From Verrucomicrobiota bacterium (GTDB taxonomy: Bacteria > Verrucomicrobiota > Verrucomicrobiia > Opitutales > Opitutaceae), in contig JAURJO010000528.1 of assembly GCA_030832235.1 (NCBI GenBank), forward strand, positions 1-6,733: DNA of 6,733 bases, written 5' to 3'. The translations under genes were made by a program, and so were the position numbers. Below, in pieces: positions 1 to 5,422 of this stretch (position 1 is its first letter; every line of letters starts with the position of its first letter). The notes below the pieces were generated by a model, which saw nothing but the letters and a program-made list of their open reading frames with translations, searched no databases and had not been told where the DNA came from.

Positions 1-2
1 GA

Positions 3-155
3 TCAGCGGTGGTCGTGGACACCAAGGTCATCGACCGCATCACCGATCACGAACGGGGACAGATGCTGAACTACCTCCGCGTTACCGGTCTCCACGTGGG
101 TCTGATCCTGAACTTTCAAAAACCAAAACTGGAATGGGAACGCGTCGTTCTCTGA
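3..155 (+). CDS. GxxExxxY family protein, C-terminal fragment (5' end outside window)
   Basis: The open frame enters from the left edge and ends at TGA 153-155, giving 50 residues. The segments DRITDHERGQMLNYLRVTG and LHVGLILNFQKPKLEWERVV match, from memory, the conserved C-terminus of the small GxxExxxY proteins (TIGR04256, PD-(D/E)XK_3 superfamily; usually about 120-135 aa), where the pattern is 'aQlLnYLkatgl.vGLLlNFg.pklewkR'. The name-giving N-terminal motif would lie upstream of the window. Near the left edge, VVVDTKVID sits where the family has its VxExK strand, so the (D/E)xK motif appears as D-T-K with Asp instead of Glu. The cellular role of the family is not established; a nuclease-like fold is inferred from superfamily membership. 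A repeat follows the stop codon immediately. Family assignment is fairly sure despite the short fragment. Confidence 0.85.
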   Translation, partial: SAVVVDTKVIDRITDHERGQMLNYLRVTGLHVGLILNFQKPKLEWERVVL

Positions 156-187
156 ATCCGAGTTCATCCGCGTCCATCCGTGGTTAA
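156..187 (-). repeat. 10-bp-periodic interspersed repeat, copy A
   Basis: The pentamer ATCCG occurs three times at exact 10-bp spacing (156-160, 166-170, 176-180), followed by TGGTTAA. Read on the minus strand it is CGGAT at 10-bp spacing, preceded by TTAACCA. In the frame with codons at 154-156, the plus strand reads ESEFIRVHPWLTL. I recall this 'SIRVHPWL'-like string as a frequent spurious translation in PVC-type genomes, often just after GxxExxxY genes. Two related units lie at 4454-4479 and 4517-4546 in the opposite orientation. The repeat begins at the base after the GxxExxxY stop and ends 7 nt before the next gene's ATG. Confidence 0.7.
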
Positions 188-194
188 CCCTCCC

Positions 195-1061
195 ATGCCC
201 CGCCTGACTGTCACCAAGACCCCGAAGCCCTACGTGGGCGGGGCGTTCATCCGCTCGGAATCCGGCCGCGTTTTTCCCGTGCAAGACGCCCGCGGCGCGT
301 TCTTCGCCCATGTGCCGCAGTGCTCGCGGAAGGACCTGCGCAACGCCGTCGAGGCCGCCGCCAAGGCCGGTCCAGGCTGGGCTCGCCGCACCGCCTACAA
401 CCGTGGCCAGATCCTCTACCGGCTGGGTGAGATGCTCGAGGCGCGCCGCGCCGAGATGATCGACACACTTGTCCGTTTCGGCACCGGTCGCGCTGCCGCG
501 ACACGCGAGGTCGACGCCGCCACCGACCGGCTCGTGCACTACGCCGGCTGGGCCGACAAGTACGAGCAGGTGCTGGGCAACGTGAACCCGGTCGCGTCGC
601 CGCATTTCAATTTCACGGTCACCGAACCGATGGGTGTCGTCGGCGTGATCGCGCCCGACGCTCCCGCGTTGCTCGGGCTGATCTCACTCGTCGCTCCTGT
701 GATCGTGAGTGGTAACACCGTCGTCGCGCTCGCCTCGGAGCAGACCCCGTACCCCGCGGTCCTGCTGGGCGAAATGCTCGCGACAAGCGACCTGCCGGGC
801 GGCGTGGTCAATCTCCTCACCGGGTTCCGCCGCGAACTGCTGCCGACCTTCGCGACCCACGCCCACCTGCGTGCCCTCAGCGCGGCCGCGTCCGCCGCTG
901 AACGCAGCGCGCTGCGACTCGGCGCCGCGGAGAGCGTGAAGCGGGTGCGATTCACGGATCTTGCCACGACTTCCGACTGGCTCGGTGCCGGCGGGCAGTC
1001 GGTCCACGCGATCCGCGACTTCGTCGAGTTCAAGACCATCTGGCATCCCGTGGGGGCATGA
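195..1061 (+). CDS. Aldehyde dehydrogenase-like protein lacking the catalytic domain
   Basis: The product has 288 aa, against roughly 450-500 for a complete ALDH. Residues 11-210 align by eye with an ALDH N-terminal (NAD-binding) half: KPYVGGAFIRSESGR at the start, a TAYNRGQILYRLGEML helix, YAGWADKYEQVLG, then EPMGVVGVIAPDAPALLGL, APVIVSGNTVV and SDLPGGVVNLLTG (199-210). After residue 210 the protein should enter the catalytic domain but does not: there is no LELGG glutamate and no GQxC nucleophile. The only cysteine is C43. The last residues, FVEFKTIWHPVG (276-287), match the extreme C-terminus of full-length relatives, so the gene looks like a natural internal deletion rather than a broken end. 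The NAD-site Lys of 'KPSE' is Ala (VALASE, 177-182) and the Asn of 'PWN' is Asp (PDAP). As recalled, some actinobacteria and relatives have such short proteins beside a full ALDH and deoC; here the upstream neighbour is outside the window. ATG 195 is preferred over GTG 180, which lies inside the repeat. No clear ribosome binding site is visible. Confidence 0.8.
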   Translation: MPRLTVTKTPKPYVGGAFIRSESGRVFPVQDARGAFFAHVPQCSRKDLRNAVEAAAKAGPGWARRTAYNRGQILYRLGEMLEARRAEMIDTLVRFGTGRAAATREVDAATDRLVHYAGWADKYEQVLGNVNPVASPHFNFTVTEPMGVVGVIAPDAPALLGLISLVAPVIVSGNTVVALASEQTPYPAVLLGEMLATSDLPGGVVNLLTGFRRELLPTFATHAHLRALSAAASAAERSALRLGAAESVKRVRFTDLATTSDWLGAGGQSVHAIRDFVEFKTIWHPVGA

Positions 1062-1068
1062 CCTGCGC

Positions 1069-1103
1069 TTGACCTCGGGAGAGCGAGGGCTCCCGTTCAC
1101 GGG
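1069..1103 (+). promoter_or_regulatory. Possible promoter and hairpin before the M20 peptidase gene
   Basis: A TTGACC hexamer (1069-1074), a good -35 match, lies 35 nt before the ATG at 1104. No convincing -10 box is seen at the usual spacing (1092-1097 reads CCCGTT). A 6-bp inverted repeat, CGGGAG (1076-1081) with CTCCCG (1090-1095), could form a hairpin with an 8-nt loop between the hexamer and the start codon. If the promoter is real, the transcript would have almost no leader. The evidence is weak and rests mainly on the similar arrangement before the zinc-ribbon gene and rnpB. Confidence 0.3.
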
Positions 1104-2405
1104 ATGATCTCCCCCGCCTCACGGTTGCGCCGCCTGCTCGCGTCGCTCGCCGTCGTTTTCGCGCTGTCCGCCGCCGTCGTCGCCGCCACGCCCGAAGAGG
1201 CCCGCGCGCGCGAGCTGACTTCCTCACCGCAGTTCAAGGCGATGGTCGCCGCCTTTGAGCGCGACTTTGATCGCTTCGTGGCGGAGCTGATCCAGCTTAC
1301 CGAGGTTCCCGCGCCGCCGTTCGGTGAAAAGGCGCGGGGAGAGGCGTTCGCGCGGTTGCTGCGTGAGTCGGGCATCGAGGACATCTCCACCGACGCTGAA
1401 GGTAACGTCATCGGCGTCCGGCGGGGCAAGGGGCAGGGACCGCTGCTCGCGGTCGCGGCTCATCTGGACACGGTGTTCCCGGCCGGCACCGACGTCCGCG
1501 TGAAGCGCAGCGGCACGCGGCTGATCGCGCCCGGCGTGGGCGACGACACCCGGGGGCTGGCGCTAGTCCTGGCGTTCACGCGCGCGATTCGGGACGCGAA
1601 GATCGAGACCCCCGGCGACGTGCTCATCATCGGCAACGTTGGCGAGGAAGGGCAGGGTGACCTGCGCGGGGTGCGTTACCTGTTCAACAAGGGTCCTTGG
1701 AAGGACCGCATCGCGCGCTTCATCTCGGTCGACGGCGGTAACAACGACGTCGTCACCAACGGCGGGCTGGGCAGCCTGCGTTACAAGGTCACGTTCAAGG
1801 GGCCGGGCGGGCACAGCTGGGGCGCCTTCGGCCAGGTGAACCCCGCCTTCGCCATGGGCAATGCGATGGCGAAGCTCGGCAAAGTGGTTGTGCCGAAGCG
1901 ACCCAAGGTTTCCTACAACGTGGGCGTGGTCTCCGGCGGCACCTCGGTGAATTCCATCCCGTTCGAGGTCGCGATGGAGGTCGATATGCGCTCCGCCTCG
2001 CCCGAGGAGCTCCGCAAGATCGACGCCGAGTTCAAGCGGATCGTCGCCGAGGCGGTGGAGGAGGAGAACGCCACCCGCCAGACGACATTCGGCCGCGTGA
2101 CGGCCGAGCTGAAGTTGATTGGCGAACGCCCCTCGGGCACCACCCCGACCGAGTCCCCGATCGCGCGCCAGATCGCGGCCACGATGCAGGTCTTCGACAA
2201 GGTGCCCGTCTGGGAGACGAGCAGCACCGACGCCAACATCCCCATCAGCCTCGGCATCCCGGCGGTGGCCATCGCGCGGAATTCGGCGAACAAGGGCGGC
2301 CGGGGTCACTCCTTGGATGAATGGACCGACGTCGAGAAGACTCAGGCCGTGAAGGATTTCACGCTCGCGGCGGCGATCATCCTTGGCGTCGCGACGATGC
2401 CGTGA
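1104..2405 (+). CDS. Exported M20-family zinc metallopeptidase
   Basis: A 433-aa protein with a typical signal peptide: basic n-region (RLRR, 7-10), hydrophobic core 11-28, and probable cleavage near AVVAA-TP (about residue 29). The rest is a complete M20 peptidase (peptidase T/carboxypeptidase G2-like). Visible metal and catalytic positions are H120 and D122 (AAHLDTVF), D147 in GVGDDTRG (bridging Asp), E181/E182 in VGEEGQGD (general base plus ligand), D210 in SVDGG and H401 in GGRGHSLDEW. All expected residues are present, so it should be active. The lid/dimerisation domain covers about residues 220-335, with the usual KGPGGHSWG motif at 232-240. It probably cleaves short peptides or trims amino acids outside the cytoplasm; the substrate cannot be read from sequence. 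It is followed after 16 bp by the NatA-like ATPase gene, suggesting co-transcription. ATG 1104 is chosen because the signal peptide begins there. Confidence 0.93.
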   Translation: MISPASRLRRLLASLAVVFALSAAVVAATPEEARARELTSSPQFKAMVAAFERDFDRFVAELIQLTEVPAPPFGEKARGEAFARLLRESGIEDISTDAEGNVIGVRRGKGQGPLLAVAAHLDTVFPAGTDVRVKRSGTRLIAPGVGDDTRGLALVLAFTRAIRDAKIETPGDVLIIGNVGEEGQGDLRGVRYLFNKGPWKDRIARFISVDGGNNDVVTNGGLGSLRYKVTFKGPGGHSWGAFGQVNPAFAMGNAMAKLGKVVVPKRPKVSYNVGVVSGGTSVNSIPFEVAMEVDMRSASPEELRKIDAEFKRIVAEAVEEENATRQTTFGRVTAELKLIGERPSGTTPTESPIARQIAATMQVFDKVPVWETSSTDANIPISLGIPAVAIARNSANKGGRGHSLDEWTDVEKTQAVKDFTLAAAIILGVATMP

Positions 2406-2421
2406 CGCCCCGCCCTTTCCC

Positions 2422-3171
2422 GTGATCGAGGCCCGCCAGCTCACGAAGACTTTCCGCGACAGGAAGCGCGGCGAGATCCACGGCGCGCTCGACGTTTCTT
2501 TCCGCGTCGAGCCCGGCACGATCTACGGGCTGCTCGGCGCCAACGGCGCGGGCAAGACCACCACGCTGCGCATGCTGGCCACGCTCTTACGTCCGACCCG
2601 TGGCACGGCGGTCGTCGCGGGGCATGACGTCGCCGCCGAGCCCGACCGCGTGCGCGCGCGGGTGGGGTTTCTCGCGGCCTCGACCGCGCTTTACGCGCGG
2701 CTCACCGCCCGCGAGATGATCGGCTACTTCGGGCGCCTCAACGGAATGACCGACGCCGCCATCCGCTCGCGCACCGGCGAGCTCTCCGAGCGTCTCGGGA
2801 TGGGCGAGTTCCTCGACCGCCGCTGCGACCAGTTGTCGACCGGCATGAAGCAGAAGACCTCGATTGCGCGCACGATCGTGCACGATCCGCCCGTGATGAT
2901 CTTCGACGAGCCCACGCTCGGGCTCGATGTGATGACCGCCCGCACCGTCGTGGGCTTCGTCCGCGAGTGCCGCGCCGCCGGCAAGACCGTGATCTACTCG
3001 ACCCATGTGATGAGCGAGGTGGAGAAACTCTGCGACGTGATCGGCGTGATCCACGGCGGCCGGTTGCTGGCGGAGGCCTCGTTGTCCGAACTGCGCGCGC
3101 GGCACGGTCTCACGGACCTGGAGGACATCTTCGTGCGACTGGTCGAAGGAGCGGGAGGAGAGAGCAAGTGA
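2422..3171 (+). CDS. natA: NatA-like ABC transporter ATP-binding protein
   Basis: A 249-aa ABC ATPase, the cytoplasmic motor for the permease encoded next. Walker A is GANGAGKTT (39-47), the signature is LSTGMKQK (138-145), Walker B is VMIFDEP (158-164), the D-loop LGLD follows (166-169) and the switch histidine is H195 in YSTHVM. The stretch from the signature through TSIARTIVHDPPVMIFDEPT is typical of the NatA (sodium exporter ATPase) branch. The Q-loop position (FLAASTALYARLT, 83-95) has no glutamine, which I believe is common in NatA relatives. GTG 2422 is chosen because it places the first residue directly on the first strand (IEARQLTKTF). An in-frame TTG at 2383 would overlap the peptidase gene and add a non-conserved leader. 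No ribosome binding site precedes the GTG, so translation may depend on ribosomes arriving from the M20 gene. The symbol is a family-level assignment; sodium as substrate is not shown. Confidence 0.92.
   Translation: MIEARQLTKTFRDRKRGEIHGALDVSFRVEPGTIYGLLGANGAGKTTTLRMLATLLRPTRGTAVVAGHDVAAEPDRVRARVGFLAASTALYARLTAREMIGYFGRLNGMTDAAIRSRTGELSERLGMGEFLDRRCDQLSTGMKQKTSIARTIVHDPPVMIFDEPTLGLDVMTARTVVGFVRECRAAGKTVIYSTHVMSEVEKLCDVIGVIHGGRLLAEASLSELRARHGLTDLEDIFVRLVEGAGGESK
3153..3160 (+). promoter_or_regulatory. Ribosome binding site deciding the natB start
   Basis: GGGAGGAG lies 7 nt before the GTG at 3168, inside the end of natA. It is the clearest Shine-Dalgarno sequence in the window. It supports GTG 3168 over the upstream in-frame ATG at 2967, which would add 67 low-complexity Arg/Gly/Asp-rich residues translated from the natA region in another frame. 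Confidence 0.8.
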
Positions 3172-4421
3172 ACTGGCGCAACATCACGACGGTTTACGTG
3201 AAGGAGCTGAAGGACTCGCTGCGGGATCGTCGCACGCTGATCTCCGTCATCGTGGTGCCGACGATCGTGATGCCGCTCATGTTCCTGATCGTCGGCAAGG
3301 TCACCGCCAGTTCCGTGGCCAAGGCGCGCGAGGACGTGCCAACGGTGGCGGTGATCGGCGGAACCGATTCCCCGGAGGTGCTGAAGCGTTTCCGCGAGGC
3401 CAAGGGCCTGCGCGTAGTTGACGCGAAAGCCGACTGGCGCGACGCGATCGCGGCCAAGACGCTGCGAGTGGCGGTCGATATTCCCGACCGCTTCGCCGCG
3501 CGGCTGGAGGCGGGCGAGGTGCCCTCGGTGCGGATCTACCATTACCAGGGGGAGTTGAAGTCCGAAAACGGTGTGCGCGTCGTGGAGCGCTTCCTCGCCG
3601 AGCTGCGCGAAGACACGGTGGCGCGTCGACTCGCCGCCGCCGGTCTGCCCAAGGGCGCGGCGCGTCCCTTTGAGTTCCGTCGTGAGAACGTGGCCCCGCC
3701 CGAGAAGGTGGGCGGCAACCTCTTCGGCGGCCTCGTGCCGTATCTGATCATTTTGCTTTGCTTCACCGGCGCGATGTACCCGGCGATGGATCTCACGGCG
3801 GGGGAGAAGGAGCGCGGCACGATGGAAACGCTCCTGTGCAGCCCGGTGCCGCGGGTCGACCTCGTGCTGGGCAAGTTCCTGATGGTTCTCACCGGTTCGG
3901 TCTCCGCGATGGTCTTCGTGCTGATTTCGACTACCGCGAGCATCCTCATCGGCGGCGCTGCGCTTTTGAGCGGAGGCGCCGGCACGCGGTCCGCGGTCGC
4001 CGCGGCCGGGGCGATGCGTCCGCCGGAGCTTCCCGCGGGACCGCTTCCCATCATCGATCCGCTGGGGATCGTCGGGGTCATGGCGATGGTCGTGCCGGTC
4101 GCCGTGCTGTTCGCCGCGCTGGCCTTCACCGTGTCGCTCTTCGCGAAGAGCCAGAAGGAGGCGCAGAGTTACCTCGGGCCCATGATCGTCCTCGTAATCC
4201 TGCCGACTTCGCTCGGTGTGCTACCCGGCATGGAGCTCACGCCCGGAACCGCGCTCGTGCCGCTCCTAAACCTTTCGCTTGTCTGCAAGGAGATGCTCTC
4301 GGGCGTGTGGAATTGGGGCTATATCGGAATCATCTTTGGATCGTCGTGTCTTTACGCCGGGGTCGCGCTGTGGCTCGCGGTGCGGATGTTCGGTCGCGAG
4401 GAAGTGATGTTCCGGACCTGA
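3168..4421 (+). CDS. natB: NatB-like ABC transporter permease
   Basis: A 417-aa ABC-2 type exporter permease, expected in the cytoplasmic membrane with NatA. Topology by eye: TM1 about 24-43 (ISVIVVPTIVMPLMFLIVG), a large extracytoplasmic domain about 45-185, then TM2 187-207, TM3 237-262, TM4 301-325, TM5 336-354 and TM6 384-406. The conserved intracellular motif AGEKERGTMETLLCSPV (211-227) after TM2 is a hallmark of NatB and related ABC-2 exporters. Related proteins in some planctomycetes and verrucomicrobia carry a C-terminal CPBP protease domain; this one ends after the last helix with EEVMFRT and has none. The gene starts with GTG, overlaps the natA stop by 4 nt (3168-3171) and has a strong ribosome binding site, so it is translationally coupled to natA. 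Substrate is unknown; B. subtilis NatAB exports sodium, but family members differ. Confidence 0.92.
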   Translation: MNWRNITTVYVKELKDSLRDRRTLISVIVVPTIVMPLMFLIVGKVTASSVAKAREDVPTVAVIGGTDSPEVLKRFREAKGLRVVDAKADWRDAIAAKTLRVAVDIPDRFAARLEAGEVPSVRIYHYQGELKSENGVRVVERFLAELREDTVARRLAAAGLPKGAARPFEFRRENVAPPEKVGGNLFGGLVPYLIILLCFTGAMYPAMDLTAGEKERGTMETLLCSPVPRVDLVLGKFLMVLTGSVSAMVFVLISTTASILIGGAALLSGGAGTRSAVAAAGAMRPPELPAGPLPIIDPLGIVGVMAMVVPVAVLFAALAFTVSLFAKSQKEAQSYLGPMIVLVILPTSLGVLPGMELTPGTALVPLLNLSLVCKEMLSGVWNWGYIGIIFGSSCLYAGVALWLAVRMFGREEVMFRT

Positions 4422-4426
4422 GAACC

Positions 4427-4440
4427 GCTTTCGTGAAAGC
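4427..4440 (+). terminator. Short palindrome after natB, possible weak terminator
   Basis: GCTTTC (4427-4432) is exactly complementary to GAAAGC (4435-4440), 5 nt after the natB stop. Allowing a 4-nt loop, 5 bp can pair. No T-run follows, so efficient intrinsic termination is doubtful. The palindrome could instead belong to the degenerate repeat block that starts just downstream. Confidence 0.3.
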
Positions 4441-4453
4441 AGAGGCTGGTTGC

Positions 4454-4479
4454 CCACGGAAGACTCGGATGAGCACGGG
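4454..4479 (+). repeat. Interspersed repeat, copy B (degenerate)
   Basis: The unit starts CCACGGA and continues with CGGATGA and CACGGG. By hand it matches the minus-strand reading of copy A (156-187) at about 21 of 28 aligned positions, allowing one 1-nt deletion. The CGGA cores lie at 4457, 4466 and 4476, so the 10-bp period is kept apart from the deletion. The minus strand translates locally as VLIRVFRGQP, a string of the same style as the FIRVHPWL reading of copy A. Confidence 0.55.
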
Positions 4480-4516
4480 AAGGGCAGGGGCTCCGGAAAA
4501 GCTTCGCGGGCAGCGA

Positions 4517-4546
4517 CGTCGGATGGACACGGATCGAAACGGATGG
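4517..4546 (+). repeat. Interspersed repeat, copy C
   Basis: CGGAT occurs at 4520, 4530 and 4540, exactly 10 bp apart, the same layout as copy A read on the other strand. By hand, 20 of 25 positions agree with copy A, including the uninterrupted CGGATGGAC. The minus strand reads FRSVSIRRR here. With copy B it makes a decayed tandem arrangement separated by about 37 nt of unrelated-looking sequence. Confidence 0.65.
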
Positions 4547-4554
4547 GCTTGGTG

Positions 4555-4570
4555 ACCCGCCACGGCGGGT
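4555..4570. repeat. Perfect 16-nt palindrome ACCCGCC-AC-GGCGGGT type
   Basis: ACCCGC (4555-4560) and GCGGGT (4565-4570) are exact inverted repeats around CACG, and the outermost loop bases are also complementary. It could be a hairpin with a 4-nt loop or a dyad protein-binding site. It lies 76 bp before the zinc-ribbon start and right after repeat copy C. No T-tract follows, so it is not a standard terminator. Confidence 0.4.
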
Positions 4571-4610
4571 GGTTCGCGGGGACAGACGGTGGCGGGAAAC
4601 CAGCTTTCGT

Positions 4611-4646
4611 TTGACCGTTCCCACGCCGCCGGCAGAGTCGCCGCCC
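4611..4646 (+). promoter_or_regulatory. Possible promoter of the zinc-ribbon gene
   Basis: TTGACC (4611-4616) is a good -35 match, 36 nt before the ATG at 4647. The best candidate -10 is CAGAGT (4633-4638) after a 16-bp spacer, only 3 of 6 consensus bases. That would place transcription start at or just before the ATG, a very short leader. No Shine-Dalgarno sequence is visible before the ATG, which fits. Suggestive only. Confidence 0.35.
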
Positions 4647-5366
4647 ATGCTGACCCCGGTGCTGCAAAGCCTCCTTATCCTGCAGGACCGTGACCTGAAG
4701 CGCCACGCCCTCGAGACCCAGCTGAAGGCTTTGCCGGAGGAAATCGCGCAGGTGGAGCGCAAGATCGCCTCCGAAAAAGGCGCGATCGACACCGCCCGCT
4801 CGGAGTTGCGCGACCTAGAGGTTCGCAAGAAGGCCCTCGAAACCGAAATCGGCTCCACCGAGACCAAGCTTGCCAATTACCGCACCCAACAGCTGTCGAT
4901 CCGCAAGAACGACGAGTACCAGGCCATGGGCCACCAGATTGAGCTCACCCAAGCCGCGATCGCGGATCTCGAGGGCAAGGAACTTGAGGTGATGTACGCC
5001 ATCGACGGCGCCAAAGCACGCTTCGCCGCCGCCGAGTCCGAGCTGAAGGCCAACATTGCCGGCCACGAGTCCCGGATCGCCACGCTGCGTGAGCGCGACG
5101 CGAATCTCCGCGCCGAACTCACCACCGCCCAAGCCGAGGTCGCCGCGGCGCGCACGCCGGTCGAACCGATGCGGCTTCGCGTCTACGATCGCATCGCGTC
5201 CCGCAATTTCCCGGTTGTCGTGCCGATCCACGGCGCCAAGTGCGGCGGCTGCCACCTCAAGGTTTCCAGCGAGGTTGAGTCGGCCGCCCGTGGAAAAACC
5301 TCCGATCCCGTCGCCCAGCTTCCGACCTGCGACCAGTGCGGCCGTATCGTCTACTGGGAATCCTGA
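4647..5366 (+). CDS. Coiled-coil C4 zinc-ribbon protein (CT398/CdsZ-like)
   Basis: A 239-aa protein. Residues about 8-175 are a long charged heptad-rich helical region (for example EEIAQVERKIASEKG and ELRDLEVRKKALETEI), predicted to form an antiparallel coiled-coil hairpin. The C-terminal part has a zinc ribbon with C199-G-G-C202 and C228-D-Q-C231, inside the conserved context RVYDRIASRNFPVVVPI and ending CGRIVYWES. This is the zf-RING_7/DUF164 family, which includes chlamydial CT398 (CdsZ). That protein is reported to bind sigma-54 and type III secretion components, but the wider family role is unsettled; a nucleic-acid or protein-scaffold role is inferred. Length is normal for the family and all four cysteines are present. 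ATG 4647 is chosen because conserved sequence (LTPVLQSLLILQDRDLKR) begins there; an in-frame upstream start at 4569 would run through intergenic repeats. rnpB follows 56 bp downstream. Confidence 0.9.
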   Translation: MLTPVLQSLLILQDRDLKRHALETQLKALPEEIAQVERKIASEKGAIDTARSELRDLEVRKKALETEIGSTETKLANYRTQQLSIRKNDEYQAMGHQIELTQAAIADLEGKELEVMYAIDGAKARFAAAESELKANIAGHESRIATLRERDANLRAELTTAQAEVAAARTPVEPMRLRVYDRIASRNFPVVVPIHGAKCGGCHLKVSSEVESAARGKTSDPVAQLPTCDQCGRIVYWES

Positions 5367-5367
5367 C

Positions 5368-5390
5368 GCGCGGCCCCCGCGGGCGCGCTT
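5368..5390 (+). terminator. GC-rich hairpin after the zinc-ribbon gene
   Basis: GCGCG (5368-5372) pairs with CGCGC (5384-5388) and CCC (5374-5376) with GGG (5381-5383), leaving one bulged G (5373) and a 4-nt loop. The 8-bp stem begins one base after the stop codon. Only TT follows, so it would be a weak intrinsic terminator. It could also stabilise the mRNA end or separate this transcript from rnpB. Confidence 0.4.
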
Positions 5391-5417
5391 GCCAGCCCGC
5401 CTGATCACGGATCCCTT
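5389..5417 (+). promoter_or_regulatory. Possible rnpB promoter
   Basis: TTGCCA (5389-5394) fits a -35 box (5 of 6 with TTGACA). A 17-bp spacer leads to TCCCTT (5412-5417), a poor -10. The spacing would put transcription start at about 5423, exactly where the P1 helix of RNase P RNA begins. Position supports it more than sequence does. Confidence 0.3.
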
Positions 5418-5422
5418 GTCTT

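Noticed and set aside
3..605. A 200-codon minus-strand open frame over the GxxExxxY fragment and the ALDH-like gene
   Set aside because: Both plus-strand products show family motifs; the antisense translation does not, apart from the low-complexity reading of the repeat.
1563..2519. A 318-codon minus-strand open frame opposite the M20 gene
   Set aside because: It is antisense to a complete, motif-rich peptidase and its translation is a His/Arg/Gly/Asp-rich string with no recognisable domain.
2967..3167. An upstream ATG extension of the natB permease by 67 residues
   Set aside because: The added sequence is Arg/Gly/Asp-rich shadow translation of natA; GTG 3168 has a strong ribosome binding site, gives a normal NatB N-terminus and a standard 4-nt overlap.
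156..4546. A CRISPR array or composite transposon formed by the repeats
   Set aside because: The cores are only 5 bp with 10-bp period and no spacer-sized unique units; there is no transposase, no target-site duplication and no cas gene in the window.
3758..4555. A 265-codon plus-strand open frame overlapping natB and the following gap
   Set aside because: It is a +1-type shadow of natB rich in Arg/Gly/His; natB has clear transmembrane helices and family motifs in its own frame.
4569..4646. N-terminal extension of the zinc-ribbon protein by 26 residues
   Set aside because: The extension would start inside a palindrome and pass through the putative promoter; family-like sequence begins at ATG 4647.
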